Positions 59,092 through 64,000 of a DNA stretch of 64,000 nucleotides are shown in pieces. The DNA lies in NCBI GenBank assembly GCA_018389105.1, contig JACATO010000978.1:310001-374000 (forward strand), in the 5' to 3' direction. Every line of letters begins with the position of its first letter. Position 1 is the stretch's first letter. Both the position numbers and the translations under genes were made by a program. The stretch comes from Nautilus pompilius (taxonomy: Eukaryota > Mollusca > Cephalopoda > Nautilida > Nautilidae). The notes under the pieces are model-generated. The model ran no database searches. It saw nothing but the letters and a program-made list of their open reading frames with translations, and was not told the origin of the DNA.

Positions 59092-62000
59092 TTGACACCA
59101 ACAACAAAGCCAAGAAATTACGGTGAGTTATGCTCGTACGTAAAGCGTATTCGGGAGACCCGTGCGTCGCCGCCCAGGGACCTTCTGGAATTTTCCACAG
59201 AAGGCGCTCCAAAGATATTTCGTATTTTTGGAGCTTTTTGGTTTTCAGAATTTCGGATGACGGATTCTCGACCTTTGTAACGATTTTAGAAATAGTATCT
59301 ACTTTATATTTAGCTACAAATGTAGATCTTGTTTCTTAAGATATAATACAAAAACAAACGGATGAAGATGGGATGGCTATTATATTTCCTGATTTTTGTC
59401 TTTTTTACTTTTAGCAAATAACTTTAATAATCTGTAGAAATTACGAAATTACTTCTATATTTTGAAAAATTTTTTTTTTTTAAAATTTACCTTTATTATC
59501 ATGCATTTCTTGTGATTAAACAGGTTAATTTTTCTACGCAGTCTTTAAGTTTCAAAAGTTCTTTCTCATATTTACAATTTACCAAATAGTTGCAGAATAG
59601 AACAGAATTCGCTTTTTGTCATTTCCGTTTTAATTAGTCTGGGTGCATTTTAAATTATAATAAAATGAGTTTAATCTCTTTGAATAACAAGCATAAGATC
59701 TACTTATACTATGGCATTTAAAACTTGTGATTGTATAGGATGCAACTTTGTTGCTCTCGCCATCAAACATATTCACGTTAATTGAGATGTTGCCAGAACT
59801 TATTTTGTTTACTGCAACGGAGTAAGCAATGTCTTCAGTATTTCAATCAGATTCATAATTTAGACATTTCTCAACGTATGAGGGCGACTTTTATTATCAG
59901 CTAGATATAGATGTGCGAATGTACATCAGAAAAAAAAAGTATTCTGTGTTTTTTATCCTTATTCTGAATGTTGAGTATAGTATTCTTCTTTATTTTAAAG
60001 TTGGGCAACTCTATATATGACAGAGCTTCTCACCTGTCCGCTTTGTTGATTTGTATGTTGTGCTTTTTGTAAAATTAAAGGTACGAGACAGCGCATAGAA
60101 ACTTCAAATTTATTCACTTCTCTCAAATTAACTTTCCTTGTCTCTGCCTCTATGTCGATGGCTTCAAATTTGTTCCGAAGCCAGGTGCGTGAAATGAACC
60201 AGTGAGAAGTGGAAAAGCCTGCACCTGACTGTAGGCTACCTGGCGCCTTCTAATAAGCGAGAAGAAAATATCTAAACATCGTTTCTTCCACTCTTTCACT
60301 AAGTTGTTTTCTTTTTTTAAAAAATCTGTAATTTTAAATTTTAAATTCCGCGGCGGGCAGTATGTTTAAGAAGGTAACGCAGTAGTATATACATGGAGCT
60401 TCAGCGCTACCTTTTAAAAAATATATGAATATTAACCAGGACAGATCCCTATATATTGCTGGCACTAAGTTCAAAATGGACCGGACAGCTACAACCTGCA
60501 TATACTTACACTTTAATGTACTACAAAAGTTACTGACTATCCTAACTAGTAACACAATTAAGTACTTTTTAATAAAAAAAGCTTCCATGAATACTTCTTA
60601 ATTTGCATGTACTGTACCAGCTAGAAAAGATCTCATTTCTGTTCATTTTACTTAATGCGGTTATGTATGCAATCTGTATCTGATTACATCTTTGGATCAC
60701 CTTCTCCCAACATGCAATGTTACGTAAACTCCCGATTACTTTAAAGAGTAAGTTGGTAATATGTTTTCCAGTTTTCAAAGGCAGATCCAAAGCTAATCCA
60801 TTTGCTTTCCAGATCATTGTACGAGCGGAATTTCAGAGAGAGGTGGTTTTCTTCTGAACTCTTTACTTCGAGCTTTTAAAAAATGGTCTGCGATATGCAT
60901 ACCTTATAGTGAGTGCGCGTACCGTTGCATTGTGGGAGACCGGAAACGTTTATGACTTCTCGCCACATGGAAACCAGAGGAACGTACACAGTCTATTTAA
61001 TATAATGATGAAAGTTGACAGCAGTCAATAATTTGACCCCAAACATGGCTATACCAAAGCAAATTATTATCATTATCATCATTCACTTTTTAATAAGTCA
61101 TAATTCTGAAACAAACGTCCCAAACTCGTCTTAGACAGAACCGGCCGGAACTCTGGCAATTCCATCTATCGGCGAGACCACCCCCCCCCCGGGTAAAGGG
61201 TTCGAACTTTCGCGGCTTTGCGCGTGAGGACCCGCTAAGGTGGAAAACATATTTCAATGAAATCGCTCTCTCATTACCCGGCTGTTGCTGTAGCAGTCGC
61301 CAGGCACGGAACCTCGTTTTCACGCCTCGCCCCATGTTTCAGGCGGAATAACCAGGCCATATTTAAATGAGCATAGCGCGCGCCGGCGGAGGAGGAGGAG
61401 GGGAGGGGGAGACAAATGGGATGGAATTAAAACCGACGATCGCGGCGCTGATATTCTGACTTATTATAATCACGATGCCGCGATTTCATTACGTGGTGAT
61501 TAACCGGGGCCACAAATCAGGAAGTGTATTTATTCTCATTAAAACAAGAAAACTAACAGTGTAATGAATATTATTTTCCGTAATTTGGTACCTAAATAAT
61601 CAGCACCGTTTCATAATAGGAAGCCTGAAAGTAGCAAATCGTATTTTGTATTTAAGAATAGAAGAAAACAACTCGAGTAACGAGTTAACTTTTCGCTGAC
61701 TTGCTCAGAACGAAAAGTGCAGTTGACAGGTTATCTACCTGCAGTCGCCTTTAGATCAATGGACTGATCGATAAATTTTAATGGCCTTCAGGGCAATGTA
61801 AAATGGTTAATACCACATCGCTACGTTTAGTCACTGAACACATGTATGTTTGTCGATAGCCGCTTCTCCAGACTATTGGGTATTTTCGCTTTATGTTTTA
61901 GTTACAGTAATTCAGCATTAACAGATCCACGTGTTGCTAGGGGATCCTAAATCCTAAAACTTGTTCGCTGCTTCGAGAACACCTGGTATCAACGAAACAC

Positions 62001-63055
62001 GCCAGCTTTACGTCTTCGACTAAAATCTCTGGGGATATTTGTTCCTTCTTCCTACCAGCCCCGAAGCGGAGTGATTCAGGATCAGTCGTCGTCAATGCCC
62101 AGGGCACCTTCGATCACACATCTCTTAAAGATCCCATCACTAACAACAACGTTCTCTGAGACATCGCTTCGAATTCTATCTCTTGGAAAGCGCTTATTAT
62201 GACACGTTTCTTAAAATTCTGTCCCTAATAACAGCATCTAAAGTAAATCTTCATATTTTTTTTTAAATCTACGTGCTTCTAATACGAGCAAGTATTATAA
62301 CATCTTTTCAAATCCCGCTTTTAATAATAGCACAGCTGATGAAACTTCATCTTTCACGCCTTCCATCAGTGATTGTTCGATACATACATTTTCCGCATAC
62401 ACCAGTAATTCTTCAAATTTTAGATGCAGGGCAATCGTTTGTTTGTTGTTTATGATAGACTTTTATCAGGCAGCGCAATGAGTATTAAGGACTTTTAATT
62501 AAAAACGGGCCACATGGCTTAAACTTTGTTCTATAAATTCTACGTTATTACTATTTAACATTCGGTATTTATTTTAATTATAGAAGTTATCCGCCTGTAC
62601 ACTTTAGAACGTTTACTTATGGTCAAATCAAAACAATGGTCAAGTAATCTGACAAGTATACAGCAAATAATCACGATGCATTGCAAAGTTGCTTTGCCTT
62701 TTACCAATTCCAAGTGATCATAAATGAGAATTATTGTTACCCACCGCTCTACACAAGGATCTACAAACTTGATTCCACGCCATATGGCACCACCAGTACC
62801 TTAAAATTTAAATCCCCCCTTAGCAGTTTGATAGCGCGTCACTTGTGCGTCGCAATAGCAGTTATGTATAGGTTCGGGTAGAGTACATTGGGCTACATTC
62901 TACGAACCATTCAGAAGTCGCAGCCGGCAAGACTGTAAAGTCCTATTTGTTGCGACACTGTTAGCGAATTAACCGGACTGCGGACGGACCCCCGAGCGTT
63001 ACCCAGTCCCAGTTAACTTTACATTTACCAGCTGACGATAATCGACAACTGTCGA

Positions 63056-63058
<3 letters not shown>
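59092..63058. other. Non-coding, no recognised gene
   Basis: AT-rich with a more GC-rich patch at about 61.1-61.5 kb, including 12 C in a row near 61180 and GGAGGAGGAGG purine repeats near 61390. Frames at 60334-60817 and 61090-61335 (-) have no recognisable domain. A tRNA B-box-like GGGTTCGAACT near 61199 stands alone. Confidence 0.4.

Positions 63059-63087
<29 letters not shown>
63059..63087. repeat. (CA)n microsatellite
   Basis: About 14 uninterrupted CA units. Confidence 0.95.
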
Positions 63088-64000
63088 CGACTTCGATCCA
63101 GCGTCGTCGCCGCAAAACAGCAGCTCTACAAATAGTTTGAGAGGAGGTTGCAACGGGAAGCTACACCATCCCTGGCGGTTCCGAAAACACTGTGAATACG
63201 TGTGTCGAGCGAACCACGAAAGAAACTTCAGATAATTATGAAGGAAATACGTTTTAAAGAACGACAGCAAGTAAAGTTGCTTCTACGCCATCAAGACGAC
63301 ACACTTATAGTTGACGATTTTTTTTTTTGTTGTTTTGACAAAAGCTTCATTCTCTGTTAGTCTACCGTCAGGGGGCGCTAAGCGGAAGAAACCTATCAAT
63401 AGCACAACGACACAATTACCATGAAAACGGACGTAGCACAATTGCAAATTTTTATAAGGCCAGATTTTATCTTTCTTTACTGGTTGGTAAATAGATACTT
63501 GATGAGAATTTCAAAAAAACAACCAAAAGGGAATGTTTTCTTAAGAGTAAAAGAATCTGCTTAACAGATCAGAATAAAGCAACAAACAACTGTATATGAG
63601 TGTTTCTATGAACTTTCCAAAATCGTAATTTAGATTTGATTTTCGAGGAAACAGCATACGATGGCGCGAAGATATCCATACATGTGACGCGTGTATGTGA
63701 AGCTTTAGTCAGGTTTTCAGAAGGTTGACGTGGCACAACGACTCAGTGCGCACTTCCGTCACATAGAATGATGCAGATGGCGTGAGTTTGTTTGTGTTGT
63801 AGGTTGAAGCGACGACTCCCTACCTAGCCAACCGCACTTTTAGACGGTAAAATCAGGTGTCAGGGAATACAGGAAGCAGTCAGAAAACTTACTGCCAGCA
63901 CTCAGTGTGCACCCCCACAAAAAATCCCGACATAAATCTTCATCTTTAAACGTGGAAGGAAACAGGCCTACGCGGAAAAACCCCACCAGTCGGGCCGGAA
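63088..64000. other. Non-coding to window end
   Basis: No gene recognised. Contains a CTCF-like motif (separate entry). Confidence 0.4.
63365..63378 (+). promoter_or_regulatory. CTCF-like motif
   Basis: CCGTCAGGGGGCGC matches 12 of 14 positions of the bilaterian CTCF core (CCASYAGRKGGCRS). A single motif match in non-coding sequence; occupancy unknown. Confidence 0.35.

Overview
This is a low-gene-density eukaryotic nuclear window. It is AT-rich, packed with microsatellites and minisatellites, and littered with decayed DNA transposons. The only convincingly intact protein gene is a single-coding-exon class A GPCR on the minus strand. Repeat style, transposon families and the receptor fit a lophotrochozoan, most likely a mollusc and plausibly a cephalopod; that taxonomic call is inference.

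Layout. 1-2886: no recognised gene. 2887-3378: five copies of a 97-bp GC-rich satellite. 3476-4827: GPCR exon with a poly(A) signal 97 bp after the stop and a clear 3' splice acceptor just before the ATG. 4828-13001: possible first intron, holding the left end of a Tc1-like transposon (7.8 kb), a Z-DNA-prone repeat (8.3 kb), a minus-strand Tc1 pseudogene (9.85-10.65 kb) and a GA repeat with CRE octamers (11.4 kb). 13002-13200: candidate minus-strand promoter (TATA plus initiator), non-coding exon and strong splice donor. 13.3 kb: GC-rich structured patch. 14.06-14.81 kb: array with 12 exact TGACGTCA octamers. 15-22 kb: long GA/CT and TTA microsatellites. 22030-23650: complete but dead Tc1-like element with terminal inverted repeats and inner direct repeats. 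24-37 kb: unrecognised sequence with microsatellites. 37.66-38.24 kb: another Tc1 pseudogene. 39.46-40.30 kb: 43-bp satellite. 40.8-41.1 and 44.6-45.1 kb: further CRE-bearing arrays. 46.25-47.44 kb: 20-bp satellite. About 48.9-55.3 kb: very AT-rich, decayed Maverick/Polinton-like block with PLA2-like and integrase remnants. 55.98-56.85 kb and 57958-59089: two mariner copies, the second with both ends. 59.1-64 kb: unrecognised, with a (CA)n repeat and a CTCF-like motif.

There is no operon-like cooperation. The biologically interesting possibilities are the receptor gene with a possible distant promoter near clustered CRE sites, and the virus-like Maverick remnant. All transposase and Maverick coding regions seen are broken, so none should be autonomous.
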